DNA of 64,000 bases. Origin: Paenibacillus sp. FSL R10-2734. Lineage in GTDB: Bacteria > Bacillota > Bacilli > Paenibacillales > Paenibacillaceae. Below the pieces are notes generated by a model. The model was given only the letters and a program-made list of their open reading frames with translations, was not told the DNA's origin and ran no database searches. The stretch spans positions 3,658,001 to 3,722,000 of the forward strand of contig NZ_CP150170.1 of assembly GCF_037963865.1 (NCBI RefSeq), read 5' to 3'. Shown piece after piece: positions 44,687-54,073 of this stretch. The translations under genes and the position numbers were made by a program. Each line of letters starts with the position of its first letter. The stretch's first letter is position 1.

Positions 44687-45459
44687 GCTACACCGTCAGA
44701 GTCATGCTTGATTTTAATTTGAATTTCATAATGAAGCTTGTCATTGTTGAACATGGATAGATATGATTTTTCCAATAGGATCAATTGTCCCTGAATTATA
44801 TAGTGATGCTCTGTTAAATAGTGTTCCAGTTGAGCAATCTCCCGTTCAATATCCTGATCATCCGTCACGAAAAATGATTTATATAGGTAACTACCTTTTT
44901 CTAGAATGATGTCTGGTGAGTGATTGCTTTCATAACATAAGGTGATATGTTCAGAATCGTATAAATAATGCAGATCTGTTTCAAATAAATGAGACAGTTG
45001 CGGTTTTTTTTCATACAGACTTCGAGCGGTGAGTGACTCATCTTGCTGTAGTTCCATCCACTTTTTTAAATGACGAGTATCCAATTGTTTAATGTGATAT
45101 TTGTCTTCTAGAATGTCGGAGTGCTCGTGTTCCTTAAGTATCTTTTGAAAAAACTGCTGCAACAACATTAACTGGTTTATTTCAGAGCTAATTTTACTTA
45201 GAGATTGCTTCATAAGCTGATGATAGTCATTTGTGGAGAAGCTATTCATACTTTTGTTAATTGTGCCGACTGGTATGTTCAATTTGCGGAGCAATAAGAT
45301 TTGGGCCAACTGATAAATCTCATTAATCCCGTACATCCGGTATTGATTGCTATCGGTATAGGCTGGAAATAGAATCTCTTTTTCTTCAAAATATCGAATT
45401 TGGTGCACAGATACATTCATAAGTTTTGAAAGTTCACCAATCGTAATGTGCTGATTCAA
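44683..45459 (-). CDS. MerR-family transcriptional regulator
   Basis: 258 residues. The N-terminal winged HTH (ITIGELSKLMNVSVHQIRYFEEKEILFP in pieces) is followed by a helical dimerisation region (about 80-130) and a C-terminal ligand domain without a cysteine metal site, so an organic effector is expected. It is first in an operon with a GNAT acetyltransferase and a hydrolase. It is expressed from a textbook MerR promoter (45501-45531), which it probably controls itself. Confidence 0.88.
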   Translation of the reverse strand: MNQHITIGELSKLMNVSVHQIRYFEEKEILFPAYTDSNQYRMYGINEIYQLAQILLLRKLNIPVGTINKSMNSFSTNDYHQLMKQSLSKISSEINQLMLLQQFFQKILKEHEHSDILEDKYHIKQLDTRHLKKWMELQQDESLTARSLYEKKPQLSHLFETDLHYLYDSEHITLCYESNHSPDIILEKGSYLYKSFFVTDDQDIEREIAQLEHYLTEHHYIIQGQLILLEKSYLSMFNNDKLHYEIQIKIKHDSDGVA

Positions 45460-45500
45460 TGGCGGTACTCCTATCTGTTGGGTATTTGCTGAATACTTTA

Positions 45501-45531
45501 ACTATAAACCTTAGGTCTGACCTAAGGTCAA
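45501..45531 (-). promoter_or_regulatory. MerR-type promoter with perfect dyad and 19-bp spacer
   Basis: On the - strand TTGACC (45531-45526) and TATAGT (45506-45501) are 19 bp apart. The spacer carries a perfect 10-bp inverted repeat, ACCTTAGGTC-T-GACCTAAGGT (45508-45528 on the + strand). Expected transcription start is near 45494, 35 bp before the MerR gene. Confidence 0.8.
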
Positions 45532-45550
45532 GCATGGATTACAGTCAGAT

Positions 45551-45572
45551 GGGCAGAGATGCCCTTTTTTTT
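45551..45572 (+). terminator. Orphan terminator on the + strand
   Basis: GGGCA (45551-45555), loop GAGA, TGCCC (45560-45564), then eight T residues. No annotated gene on the + strand ends here: the MerR gene runs the other way and the kinase gene starts 160 bp later. Confidence 0.55.
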
Positions 45573-45576
45573 ATTT

Positions 45577-45583
45577 TGTCGAA
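45577..45583 (+). promoter_or_regulatory. Possible Spo0A box upstream of the hybrid kinase
   Basis: TGTCGAA, the core of the 0A box, in the context TTGTCGAAA. A TATAAT at 45630-45635 could be the -10 of the kinase operon. A 7-bp match is weak evidence. The rest of 45460-45734 contains the MerR promoter and the orphan terminator. Confidence 0.3.
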
Positions 45584-45734
45584 ACATGAAGGAAAATAGA
45601 AAATTTTATAGAATTATTTTATCGTCATCTATAATCTATCTTGTTTGTATTGCTATCCTATGTTAAATCCAAGTGTTGCACGATACCCCAAGCGTATGCT
45701 GCAGCTTAACTTCACCATAGAAAAGGGGCCTACG

Positions 45735-48700
45735 ATGCTCAAAAGGACATTACTTATTTATTTAATTGCTTTCCTCTCGTTATCAACAATTCCACTCTCT
45801 CTTTTAATAGACAACGATCAACATGTAAATCGCCATCAAGTTCAGAAGGGAAGCATGGATCTTTCAACTTGGGATTACCAACAACAAAAGATCATCAAGC
45901 TAGACGGGGAGTGGGAATTCTATTGGAACCAGCTGTTAATGCCTGAGCATTTTATAGAATCAAGCACAGTCAAGCCGGCCCCAACAGCCTGGATGGAGGT
46001 CCCCTCACGATGGAATGGCAAAGTAATTGATGGACAACCATTACCTGCATTCGGTTCTGCTACTTATCGGATGGTGCTGAAAAACTTACCTGTAAACGGT
46101 GTGTTTGCCTTAAAAAAAACGAATATCCGTTTTTCAAGTGCGATATATGTGAAGGGACATCTACTCATTGAAGATGGAAAGCCTGCAATCAGTACAGCCG
46201 ATTACCAGTCGGGGAATATCCCGCAGATCGGGCTGTTTTCGTCTGAAAAAGGTGACGTTGAGATCATCATTCAAGTTTCTAACTATGAATATGTAAATGC
46301 AGGTATTCCGGTATCTCTTACTTTTGGTGAGGAAGCAGCTATGCTGGAGAACCAGCAGAAGAGTACGGCCCGTGAATTTAGCACGGTTGCAATATTGGGA
46401 ACATTATCGCTTATTTTTGTCATCTGCTTTGTGGCGGCTGCTTTATACCGTAAGAAGGATTACTCCTTACTTGTGTTTGCTATTATTTGTTTACTGCTTG
46501 CGATCTATCATGGCTTGATTGGAGAACGTTCACTGTTACTGTTTTTCCCAAATCTTTCGTTCATTGTGTTATACAAAGTGAAGGATATTAGCTCCATATC
46601 GTGTTTTATTGTTCTGGCTATATTTTTCTACCAAATGCACAAAAGCATAATCTCTTTAAAACTTACGCAACTCGTAACGATTATACTAGGCAGCTTTATA
46701 ATTTTGGTAGCGATTCTGCCTATTCGTACATACACGCTCTTCTCTTCGTATGTGATTATTGTATATGAATTGATGTTAATTTGGATGTTGTATAGAGTAG
46801 CTATCCTGTATATTAGAAGCGCAGAAGTAAACCGGATCAAATCGTTGCTGCTTTTCTTAGCGATTCTTGCTATCAATCTGTACTCCATAGATGTAATTCT
46901 GTTTGCACTTTCGATGAAAGAGAATCTTTGGCTCGGACAGTTTTACATAGTAGCCTTTAATATCATTATGATCGTTCTGATTGTTCTGCGTTTTTTTGAG
47001 GCTTATCATACGATAGATGAAATGAAAAACCAGCTGATCGGTCTGGACAAAATTAAGGACGAGTTTCTCTCCAATACCTCTCATGAGCTGAAGACACCAC
47101 TAAATGCCATAGTGAACATTACTGCTACACTACTTAATGGGGTTGAGGGTCCGGTTACCGAAAGGCAAGCGCAGAATCTAGCAATCGTAATGGGAAGTGG
47201 AAGAAGATTAACTTATATGGTAAACGAACTACTAGATTATTCCAAAATGAAACATGGGGATATCACGTTATATAAAAGCACCCTAGATCTGAAAGCTGTT
47301 ATTGATTCTGTCATCGGCATTCATTCGTTCCTGCTCGGAGAAAAGTCGATCCTTCTCGTAAACAATGTCGCTTCAGATTTCCCTCCAGTGCATGCAGATG
47401 ACAACCGTTTGATTCAGATTTTGCACAACCTCGTAGATAATGCGATTAAATTCACGGAGCAGGGTGAAATAAATATTAGTGCCAGAGTTACTCATGAATG
47501 GGTTGAAGTTCGTGTGGCAGACTCGGGAATCGGAATTGCACCGGATATGCAGAAACGTATTTTTATGGCCTTTGAGCAGGTGGACGAAGCTGAAATTCAT
47601 TGTCATGGTGGAACAGGTCTCGGACTAAGCATTACCAAGAAGCTAGTGGAGTTACATGGCGGGAACATTAGAGTGGACTCTGTTGTAGGTAAAGGTTCGG
47701 TCTTTATATTTACTCTTCCACGGTGGGATCAAACATCTAATCAAGTCACGGGCCCAATCGTGGAAAAGACTCTTCCTTATAGAGAAGTTTTCTTTCCGCG
47801 CCAGGAGTATCCTATATATATCAAAGGTAAAATCAATGAGCCAATTTTGGTCGTGGACGATGATTTTGCCAACCTGCAATCTATGATCAACTTGTTCAAG
47901 CTAGAGGGATATTCCATTGTTGTTGTGAACCGCGGGCAGCTGGCACTTGATGAGTTATCGAAGAATTCAGACTTCTTCCTCGTTGTTCTGGACATTACTA
48001 TGCCGGATATTTCTGGCTATGAGGTTCTGCAAAAGATTAGAGAGAGATTCACACCCTTTGAGCTGCCTGTATTAATGCTGACGGCGAAGAATAGAGTTAG
48101 CGATATGAAAATGTCCATGGACAATGGGGCAAATGATTATGTGGGGAAGCCGTTTGAAGCGGAAGAATTAATGGCGCGTGTGAAAAGTCTGACCCGATTG
48201 AGAGCTTCTGTGAAGAAAGCTAAAGATGCCGAAATTGCCTTTTTACGTTCCCAGATCAAACCTCATTTCTTGTACAATGCCTTGAATTCAATTGCTGCAT
48301 TATGTGTGGAAGAACCTGAGCAGGCGGAAGAATTAACACTGGAGCTGTCGCAGTATTTGAGAAGCAGCTTTGACTTCAAACAGTTGGATTCGTTAACCAC
48401 CTTGGAGAGTGAGCTAGAGCTGGTTAAAGCATATATTAATATTGAAAAAGTGCGCTTTGGTACTAGATTACAAGTGGAATATGATATAACCGCAAATACG
48501 GATAGCCGGATTCCTCCACTTATCCTACAACCATTAGTAGAAAATGCTATAAGACATGGACTGATGTCCAATTTACGGGGAGGAAAGGTAACTATATCTG
48601 TGAAAGAGTCGGATCCTTCTGTGGTCAGCTTTGTTGTAGATGATGATGGATGCGGGATGAGTGAACACAAGCTGGAGGAAATCATGAAATCAGATGTAGA

Positions 48701-48845
48701 TAAAAGAGGTGTAGGGCTGTGGAATATTAGTCAGCGCATCAAACTTCTTTATGGAAAAAACATTCGTATACAAAGTGTTGAAGGAAAAGGTACGCGGGTT
48801 TCTTTTGACATCCCCAAACAGCATATGAAGCGGATAGGAGGTTGA
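45735..48845 (+). CDS. Hybrid sensor kinase with 7TM sensor, two kinase modules and an internal receiver
   Basis: 1036 residues from ATG 45735 (AAAGGGG 8 bp upstream; the frame is open further upstream). Order: signal/anchor helix 5-25; extracellular jelly-roll domain of the 7TMR-DISM type about 40-200 (LDGEWEFYW); seven membrane helices about 217-420; HisKA with His450 in NTSHELKTPLN and its ATPase (VDNAIKFT, ADSGIGIA, GGTGLGLSI); a receiver with Asp753 (VVLDITMPDISG); then a second, LytS/YesM-type kinase with His844 in SQIKPHFLYNALNSI and its own ATPase (LVENAIRHGL). Phosphate may flow from His450 to Asp753, controlling the second kinase, which would then phosphorylate the regulator encoded 3 bp downstream. 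Confidence 0.9.
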   Translation: MLKRTLLIYLIAFLSLSTIPLSLLIDNDQHVNRHQVQKGSMDLSTWDYQQQKIIKLDGEWEFYWNQLLMPEHFIESSTVKPAPTAWMEVPSRWNGKVIDGQPLPAFGSATYRMVLKNLPVNGVFALKKTNIRFSSAIYVKGHLLIEDGKPAISTADYQSGNIPQIGLFSSEKGDVEIIIQVSNYEYVNAGIPVSLTFGEEAAMLENQQKSTAREFSTVAILGTLSLIFVICFVAAALYRKKDYSLLVFAIICLLLAIYHGLIGERSLLLFFPNLSFIVLYKVKDISSISCFIVLAIFFYQMHKSIISLKLTQLVTIILGSFIILVAILPIRTYTLFSSYVIIVYELMLIWMLYRVAILYIRSAEVNRIKSLLLFLAILAINLYSIDVILFALSMKENLWLGQFYIVAFNIIMIVLIVLRFFEAYHTIDEMKNQLIGLDKIKDEFLSNTSHELKTPLNAIVNITATLLNGVEGPVTERQAQNLAIVMGSGRRLTYMVNELLDYSKMKHGDITLYKSTLDLKAVIDSVIGIHSFLLGEKSILLVNNVASDFPPVHADDNRLIQILHNLVDNAIKFTEQGEINISARVTHEWVEVRVADSGIGIAPDMQKRIFMAFEQVDEAEIHCHGGTGLGLSITKKLVELHGGNIRVDSVVGKGSVFIFTLPRWDQTSNQVTGPIVEKTLPYREVFFPRQEYPIYIKGKINEPILVVDDDFANLQSMINLFKLEGYSIVVVNRGQLALDELSKNSDFFLVVLDITMPDISGYEVLQKIRERFTPFELPVLMLTAKNRVSDMKMSMDNGANDYVGKPFEAEELMARVKSLTRLRASVKKAKDAEIAFLRSQIKPHFLYNALNSIAALCVEEPEQAEELTLELSQYLRSSFDFKQLDSLTTLESELELVKAYINIEKVRFGTRLQVEYDITANTDSRIPPLILQPLVENAIRHGLMSNLRGGKVTISVKESDPSVVSFVVDDDGCGMSEHKLEEIMKSDVDKRGVGLWNISQRIKLLYGKNIRIQSVEGKGTRVSFDIPKQHMKRIGG

Positions 48846-48848
48846 AGT

Positions 48849-49940
48849 ATGCTGCGAGCCATTATCGTTGATGATGAAGAATTATCAGTAAAGCGCTTAA
48901 AAAGGATATTATCTCAGAGTGGAGAAATTGAAGTAAACGATACTTTTCTGGATCCTACGGAAGCCTATGAATTTGTGAAGGGGAATTCGATTGATGTAGC
49001 TTTTTTGGACATTTCTATGCCTGACACGAATGGAATGAAGCTTTCCGCTCTTTTGCATGAACTAGATGAATCGATTGATGTGGTTTTTGTTACAGGGTAT
49101 GACGAATACGCACTGCAAGCCTTCGAATTGAGTGCTGTGGATTATCTGCTGAAGCCTGTAACTGCACAGCGTTTAACTAAAACTTTGGAAAAGATCAAAA
49201 AAATGAACAGAGGTGTGACGGTTCAGCCTGTCATAGAAGTTCTCTTATTTAATGGACTAAAGATTTACCGCCGTACGCAAGACAGAGAGCCCATCAAGTT
49301 AAGAAGCCCAAAGACTGAGGAATTGTTTGCCTTCTTGATTAGTAAAGGAACGGTTAGCAGGGAAGAAATTATCGACACGTTATGGAGCGGACTGGAACCT
49401 GAAAAAGCACTGAAGAATCTGAACTCTACCCTGTACTATATCCGGAAAGCATTCGGTACTAGCTTTATAAAAGCTAACAGAACCGAAATTAGTATAGAGG
49501 AACGCAGTATTTATTGTGATTTGTATGAGTTTGAGCGACTACTGAAGCAAAATAGACAAGATTTAAAAAGACATTCAGAATGGTTCAATCAAGTAGAAAC
49601 CTTGTATGCGGGGACCTTTCTCAAAGGAAAAGCGTACGATTGGGCCAGTGGGAAGACACGTCGTCTTGAACAGGATTTTATTGGACTACTGGAGCTAGCT
49701 GCTAGATCTCACATGGAGCAGAACGAGCGTCAGCAATCGTTGCATTACTTTGAGAGAATATTGAAATTAGATCCCTTGAGAGAAGATATCCATCAGGAAA
49801 TCATCCATTTGTATATTGAACTTGGACGGATGAATGAAGCTTATCGGCGATATGGGCAATTAGAAGAGACCCTTCAACAGGAGCTTGGAACTTCACCTGA
49901 TCCTAAGCTCAAAGCTTTGATTATGAAGATGATGAACTAG
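48849..49940 (+). CDS. Response regulator: receiver plus winged helix and BTAD (SARP-like) domain
   Basis: 363 residues. The receiver (1-118) has the phospho-Asp in AFLDISMPDTNG (Asp54) and LytR/AlgR-like features (YDEYALQAFELSAVDYLLKPV in pieces). Next is an OmpR-like winged helix (about 140-215; RSPKTEELFAFLIS, LNSTLYYIRKAF) and a TPR-like bacterial transcriptional activation domain (about 220-363; FERILKLDPLREDIHQEI). It lies 3 bp after the kinase stop, with AGGAGG in the kinase's last codons. BTAD outputs on two-component regulators are uncommon outside this group. A likely target is the SLH protein gene downstream. Confidence 0.88.
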   Translation: MLRAIIVDDEELSVKRLKRILSQSGEIEVNDTFLDPTEAYEFVKGNSIDVAFLDISMPDTNGMKLSALLHELDESIDVVFVTGYDEYALQAFELSAVDYLLKPVTAQRLTKTLEKIKKMNRGVTVQPVIEVLLFNGLKIYRRTQDREPIKLRSPKTEELFAFLISKGTVSREEIIDTLWSGLEPEKALKNLNSTLYYIRKAFGTSFIKANRTEISIEERSIYCDLYEFERLLKQNRQDLKRHSEWFNQVETLYAGTFLKGKAYDWASGKTRRLEQDFIGLLELAARSHMEQNERQQSLHYFERILKLDPLREDIHQEIIHLYIELGRMNEAYRRYGQLEETLQQELGTSPDPKLKALIMKMMN

Positions 49941-49948
49941 TATATAGT

Positions 49949-49990
49949 AAAAGAACCTTCGAATGGATGGCGATCGGGGGTTCTTTTTTT
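49949..49990 (+). terminator. Terminator after the two-component operon
   Basis: AAAAGAACC (49949-49957) pairs with GGTTCTTTT (49979-49987), followed by further T. Confidence 0.7.
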
Positions 49991-50035
49991 GTTTATTTTT
50001 TGTTTATCTTAATTTTGTATAATACTCTCGATTAT

Positions 50036-50042
50036 TGTCGAA
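50036..50042 (+). promoter_or_regulatory. Possible Spo0A box before the SLH protein gene
   Basis: TGTCGAA in the context TTGTCGAAA, the same nonamer as upstream of the kinase gene. It lies 12 bp downstream of a TATAAT (50018-50023), where binding would repress. Weak evidence on its own. Confidence 0.3.
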
Positions 50043-50079
50043 ATGTTGACATGATTTATGCTAGAGGGGGAAAAAGAGT

Positions 50080-53000
50080 TTGAAGCCATCATTTATGAAA
50101 ATAGGCATTAGTATTTCGTTAGCCGCAGGAGTTGTGGTGCAGGGTCTAGGTCCAATCCAGACTCAAATCGTTAGTGCGAAAGCGAGTTTTGGTTGGATCG
50201 AGAATATCCCAGCGGTGATAACGTCCATTAATGAGGATGATACTTCCAACGCAGGCGTTGTTGTGTCCAGTCTTTTGTCAGGAAAAGTATTAGATCCAGA
50301 ATTCACGGGGGTTGCAATTGTATATTTTGATAATACCAATGGGGCCTGGCAATATTACAACACGCAGGGAAATATTTGGTATAATATCGAGCCGGTGTCG
50401 AACACTAAAGCTTTTCTGCTGCTGAAATCGGAGAAAATACGTTTTGTCCCAGCGAAAGACTGGAACGGAACAGCTTCCATTGAATTTAAGCTATGGGACA
50501 CTACTGCAAGCGGCTATCAAAATTATCAAAAAAATGCGAATACCACAGCTGCCGCGTTCAACCAAGATCCAGGCACTGCCACAATTACCGTAACCCCAGT
50601 GAACGATGTACCTTATCTGACAGAATTAAATGGCGGGGATTATCTTAGCTTTGACGGCAATGACGATTATGTGACATTCCCGGATCAAGGGCTATACGGG
50701 AATTCTTTTACAGTTGAAGGATCTTTGAAGGTAAATGGTTTTAATACATGGATGAGATTTTTCGAATCTTCAATCGGTGAGCAGAACCATAATCTCTTTG
50801 TTGGTTTTGAAGGTGCAAAAATGCATTTCATCGCTTACACCAATAAAGGAGATATAAAAGTTACTGAGGATTTCCCGATTTCTAAATGGGTGCATGTCGC
50901 GATTGTTTATGATCACACTCAGAAGAAGGGACGTATTTATTGGGATGGTGTCCTTAAAGCAGAAGGGGCTATGGATTTAAGCACGGTTGGAAACAAACCA
51001 CGTCCGAACAACTGGCTCGGCAAAAGCACATGGGCTCAGGACGGTGATTATAACGGTGGAATGAGAGACGTGAGGTTCTGGAGTAAAGCCAAAACTCAGA
51101 GTGATATTGTTCGCGAAATGAATGTCAGCTTGACGGGTTCGGAGCCAAATTTAGCCTTGAACTATAAATTAGCAAATAAAGCAGATGGTATTGTAGCTAT
51201 CAATACACCGGCTGGTCTAGGGAAGAATGGTACCATTACTGGTGCGAGCTGGAAGCAGGATACAGGCTTCATGGGAAATACTACAACGGATAAGAATAAA
51301 TCCGTATCTCGCTCCTTTAAGGTTAAAGATGTGGATGGAGACGACCTTAATGTATCAGCAACTTCCTCCAATACTAACCTGATTCCGAATACTGGACTAA
51401 AAGTAAGTGGAAGTGGTGAAACGCGGACGATAGAAATAACACCAGCGAAAAATGCCTTCGGAAGCAGTGTCATTACTGTTACTGTAAAAGATGGCACCGT
51501 AAGTAGTACATACACCTTCAATGTACAAGTAAATGATGTCGGAGATGTCCTCGTATCGGGTGTGACTTTGAATAAGACATCACTTAGCTTAATAGAGGGA
51601 GAAGCAGGAGATACACTAAATGCAGTAATAGCACCTGCTAATGCTACGAACAAAACCGTGATCTGGAGCTCAAGCGATGAAACTGTGGCGACAGTTGTGA
51701 ATGGAGTGGTAACTCCGGTTGGCGTAGGTAATGCCATTATTACAGCAACGACTACAGACGGAAGTTATACTGCGAATTCCGCCGTTACTGTGAGTGCTCC
51801 CGTTGTGAACGTAACTGGAGTGAAGCTTGATCAAGATACGCTCAATTTAACTGCTGGTGAAGCTGACGCGTTGCTGGTCGCGACGATCGAACCTGCGAAT
51901 GCAACGAACACAGACGTGATCTGGAGCTCCAGCGATGAAGCCATCGCGACAGTAGTGAACGGTGTAGTAACTCCTGTTGGTGAGGGGAAAGCAACTATTA
52001 CCGTTACGACTAAGGATGGTAGTTATACGACTTCAACGACAGTGAATGTGGCAGCACCTACGCCACCAATTGTTATCGTAACCGGAGTAACATTAGACCA
52101 GACCACACTGGATTTAACAGTGGGAGAAGGTAAGGAAACTCTGCAAGCAACAGTAGCACCTGCTGATGCGACGAATAAGGGAGTCAACTGGAGTTCCAGC
52201 GATGAAACTGTAGCTAAGGTGGTATACGGAGTGGTCACTCCGATTAGTGTGGGGACAGCAATTATCACTGTAACAACCAAAGATGGAAGTTATACGGCTT
52301 CAACGACAGTTCATGTTAAAGCTCCTGTGAAGCCAATTACAGTACCGGGTGCTCCAACATCCATTACTCCAAACGCAGAAAATGGTCAAGCGATTATCAC
52401 CTTTACACCTCCGGTGAACGATGGGGGAAGCGAAATCACAGGATATATTGTAACGGCTAACCCGGGAGGGTTGACGGTTACGGGTAATGGAAGTCCGATT
52501 ACTATCAGTGGTTTGACGAATGGTACAAGCTATACCTTCACGGTACAGGCAATCAATAAGGCTGGCAACAGTGTATCATCTGCGGAGTCAAACGCGGTCA
52601 TCCCGAGCGCATCATCTGGTAACGATGTCGTTGTTCCTTCGCAACCAACTCCATCAGCAACGCCGGCACCAGTGGTAAATGAGGCTTCCATTCTAATCAA
52701 CGGTAAAGCTGAAACCGTGGGAACTGCTGCGAATGGTAAACGAAATGATCAAACGTTAACCACTATTGCTTTAGATCAGAAGAAGCTGGAAGACAAGCTC
52801 GCCGCTGAAGGTAAAGGTGCGCTGGTTTCTATCTCTTCCAATCGACAATCTGATGTTATGATTGGCGAACTAAACGGTGAAATGGTTAAAAATATGCAGG
52901 GGAATCAAGCAGTACTTGAAATTAAAGCCGGAGGTGCGACATTTACACTACCTGCTGGGCAGATTAACTTAGACGCCTTATCCGAGCAGATCGGCAAGTC

Positions 53001-53928
53001 TGTTGCTTTACAAGATATTAAGATACAGATTGAAATTAGTACACCTACAGCCGATGAAGTTAAAGCTTTAGAAGCTGCTGCTCAAAAAGGATCATTTTCA
53101 TTGGTTAGCGCACCCGTTAATTTTACGGCTAGAGGAGTTTATGGCGATAAGAGCATTGAGCTTTCTCAATTCAATACGCATGTAAAACGTACCATTGCTA
53201 TTCCTGAGGGAATGGATCCGAACAAGATCACAACTGGAGTATACGTTGATGCTGATGGAAGAGTACACCATGTACCTACTAAAGTAGTTGTTATTGACGG
53301 TAAATACTTTGCTACCATCAACAGCCTTAGTGGCGGTACTTATTCTGTAATCTGGCATCCACTTGAATTTAGCGATGTTACTGATCACTGGGCCAAAGAG
53401 GCAGTGAATGATATGGGTTCCCGATTAGTCATCGAGGGAACTGGCAATGGCCAATTTACTCCTGACCAAGCCATTACCCGTGCAGAGTTTGCGGCAGTTG
53501 TTGTACGTGGTCTCGGACTTGAATTGGATCAAGCTGCAACATCTTTTGCGGATGTGAAATCTACGGATTGGTACAAGGGTGCAATCAACACGGCATTTGC
53601 ATATCAATTAATCAATGGATTTGAAGATGGTATGTTCCGTCCAAATGACGAAATTACTCGTGAACAAGCGATGGCTATCGTTGCCAAAGCGATGAGAGTG
53701 ACTGAATTGAAATCTAAGCTTTCTGGTGAATCCATTGACGGATTGTTAACCCCATATGCAGATGCTCCTGATGCGTCTAACTGGGCGATTAGCGGAATTA
53801 TTGACTGCTTACAGGCAGGAATTATCATGGGAAGAAGCAGTGATGGGCTTGCTCCAAAGGATCATATGACCAGAGCAGAGGTTGCAGCGATCGTTAAGCG
53901 GCTACTTCAAAAGTCTGATTTAATTTAA
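50080..53928 (+). CDS. Secreted SLH-anchored surface protein with LamG, Ig-like and FnIII domains
   Basis: 1282 residues from TTG 50080 (GAGGGGG upstream; ATG 50095 is the alternative). Signal peptide about 1-32 (ends VSAKA). A laminin-G/concanavalin-like domain (about 187-350; YLSFDGNDDYVTFPD, WVHVAIVYDH) is followed by a cadherin-like stretch (about 400-485), three Big_2 Ig-like repeats (about 490-745; VIWSSSDETVATVVNGVVTP is the recurring core), an FnIII domain (about 750-845), a Pro/Ser hinge, and a beta-rich region with three SLH repeats (about 1095-1280; FSDVTDHWAKEAV, FADVKSTDWYKGAI). No catalytic domain is recognised, so it is probably a cell-wall adhesin or structural protein. It follows a two-component operon, its possible regulator. 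Confidence 0.85.
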   Translation: MKPSFMKIGISISLAAGVVVQGLGPIQTQIVSAKASFGWIENIPAVITSINEDDTSNAGVVVSSLLSGKVLDPEFTGVAIVYFDNTNGAWQYYNTQGNIWYNIEPVSNTKAFLLLKSEKIRFVPAKDWNGTASIEFKLWDTTASGYQNYQKNANTTAAAFNQDPGTATITVTPVNDVPYLTELNGGDYLSFDGNDDYVTFPDQGLYGNSFTVEGSLKVNGFNTWMRFFESSIGEQNHNLFVGFEGAKMHFIAYTNKGDIKVTEDFPISKWVHVAIVYDHTQKKGRIYWDGVLKAEGAMDLSTVGNKPRPNNWLGKSTWAQDGDYNGGMRDVRFWSKAKTQSDIVREMNVSLTGSEPNLALNYKLANKADGIVAINTPAGLGKNGTITGASWKQDTGFMGNTTTDKNKSVSRSFKVKDVDGDDLNVSATSSNTNLIPNTGLKVSGSGETRTIEITPAKNAFGSSVITVTVKDGTVSSTYTFNVQVNDVGDVLVSGVTLNKTSLSLIEGEAGDTLNAVIAPANATNKTVIWSSSDETVATVVNGVVTPVGVGNAIITATTTDGSYTANSAVTVSAPVVNVTGVKLDQDTLNLTAGEADALLVATIEPANATNTDVIWSSSDEAIATVVNGVVTPVGEGKATITVTTKDGSYTTSTTVNVAAPTPPIVIVTGVTLDQTTLDLTVGEGKETLQATVAPADATNKGVNWSSSDETVAKVVYGVVTPISVGTAIITVTTKDGSYTASTTVHVKAPVKPITVPGAPTSITPNAENGQAIITFTPPVNDGGSEITGYIVTANPGGLTVTGNGSPITISGLTNGTSYTFTVQAINKAGNSVSSAESNAVIPSASSGNDVVVPSQPTPSATPAPVVNEASILINGKAETVGTAANGKRNDQTLTTIALDQKKLEDKLAAEGKGALVSISSNRQSDVMIGELNGEMVKNMQGNQAVLEIKAGGATFTLPAGQINLDALSEQIGKSVALQDIKIQIEISTPTADEVKALEAAAQKGSFSLVSAPVNFTARGVYGDKSIELSQFNTHVKRTIAIPEGMDPNKITTGVYVDADGRVHHVPTKVVVIDGKYFATINSLSGGTYSVIWHPLEFSDVTDHWAKEAVNDMGSRLVIEGTGNGQFTPDQAITRAEFAAVVVRGLGLELDQAATSFADVKSTDWYKGAINTAFAYQLINGFEDGMFRPNDEITREQAMAIVAKAMRVTELKSKLSGESIDGLLTPYADAPDASNWAISGIIDCLQAGIIMGRSSDGLAPKDHMTRAEVAAIVKRLLQKSDLI
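51550..52330 (+). repeat. Three tandem repeats of about 260 bp (Ig-like Big_2 domains)
   Basis: Units start near 51553, 51808 and 52078. Each encodes one Big_2 domain, with the shared core around WSSSDE and the GVVTP and DGSYT elements. The DNA similarity between units suggests internal duplication. Confidence 0.75.
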
Positions 53929-53953
53929 AATGCTGCAGATGAGTTGACCAAGT

Positions 53954-53997
53954 GAGTATTCATTCGATTATCATTGAATGAATACTCTTTTCTTTTT
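53954..53997 (+). terminator. Rho-independent terminator after the SLH protein gene
   Basis: GAGTATTCATTC (53954-53965) pairs perfectly with GAATGAATACTC (53976-53987), followed by TTTTCTTTTT. Confidence 0.88.
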
Positions 53998-54073
53998 ATA
54001 GCAGGAAATAGGTGTAACTATCCAGAAAGTAAGCTATATCATTTCTTGATCAATAGAAAAGAGGCGAAATCTA

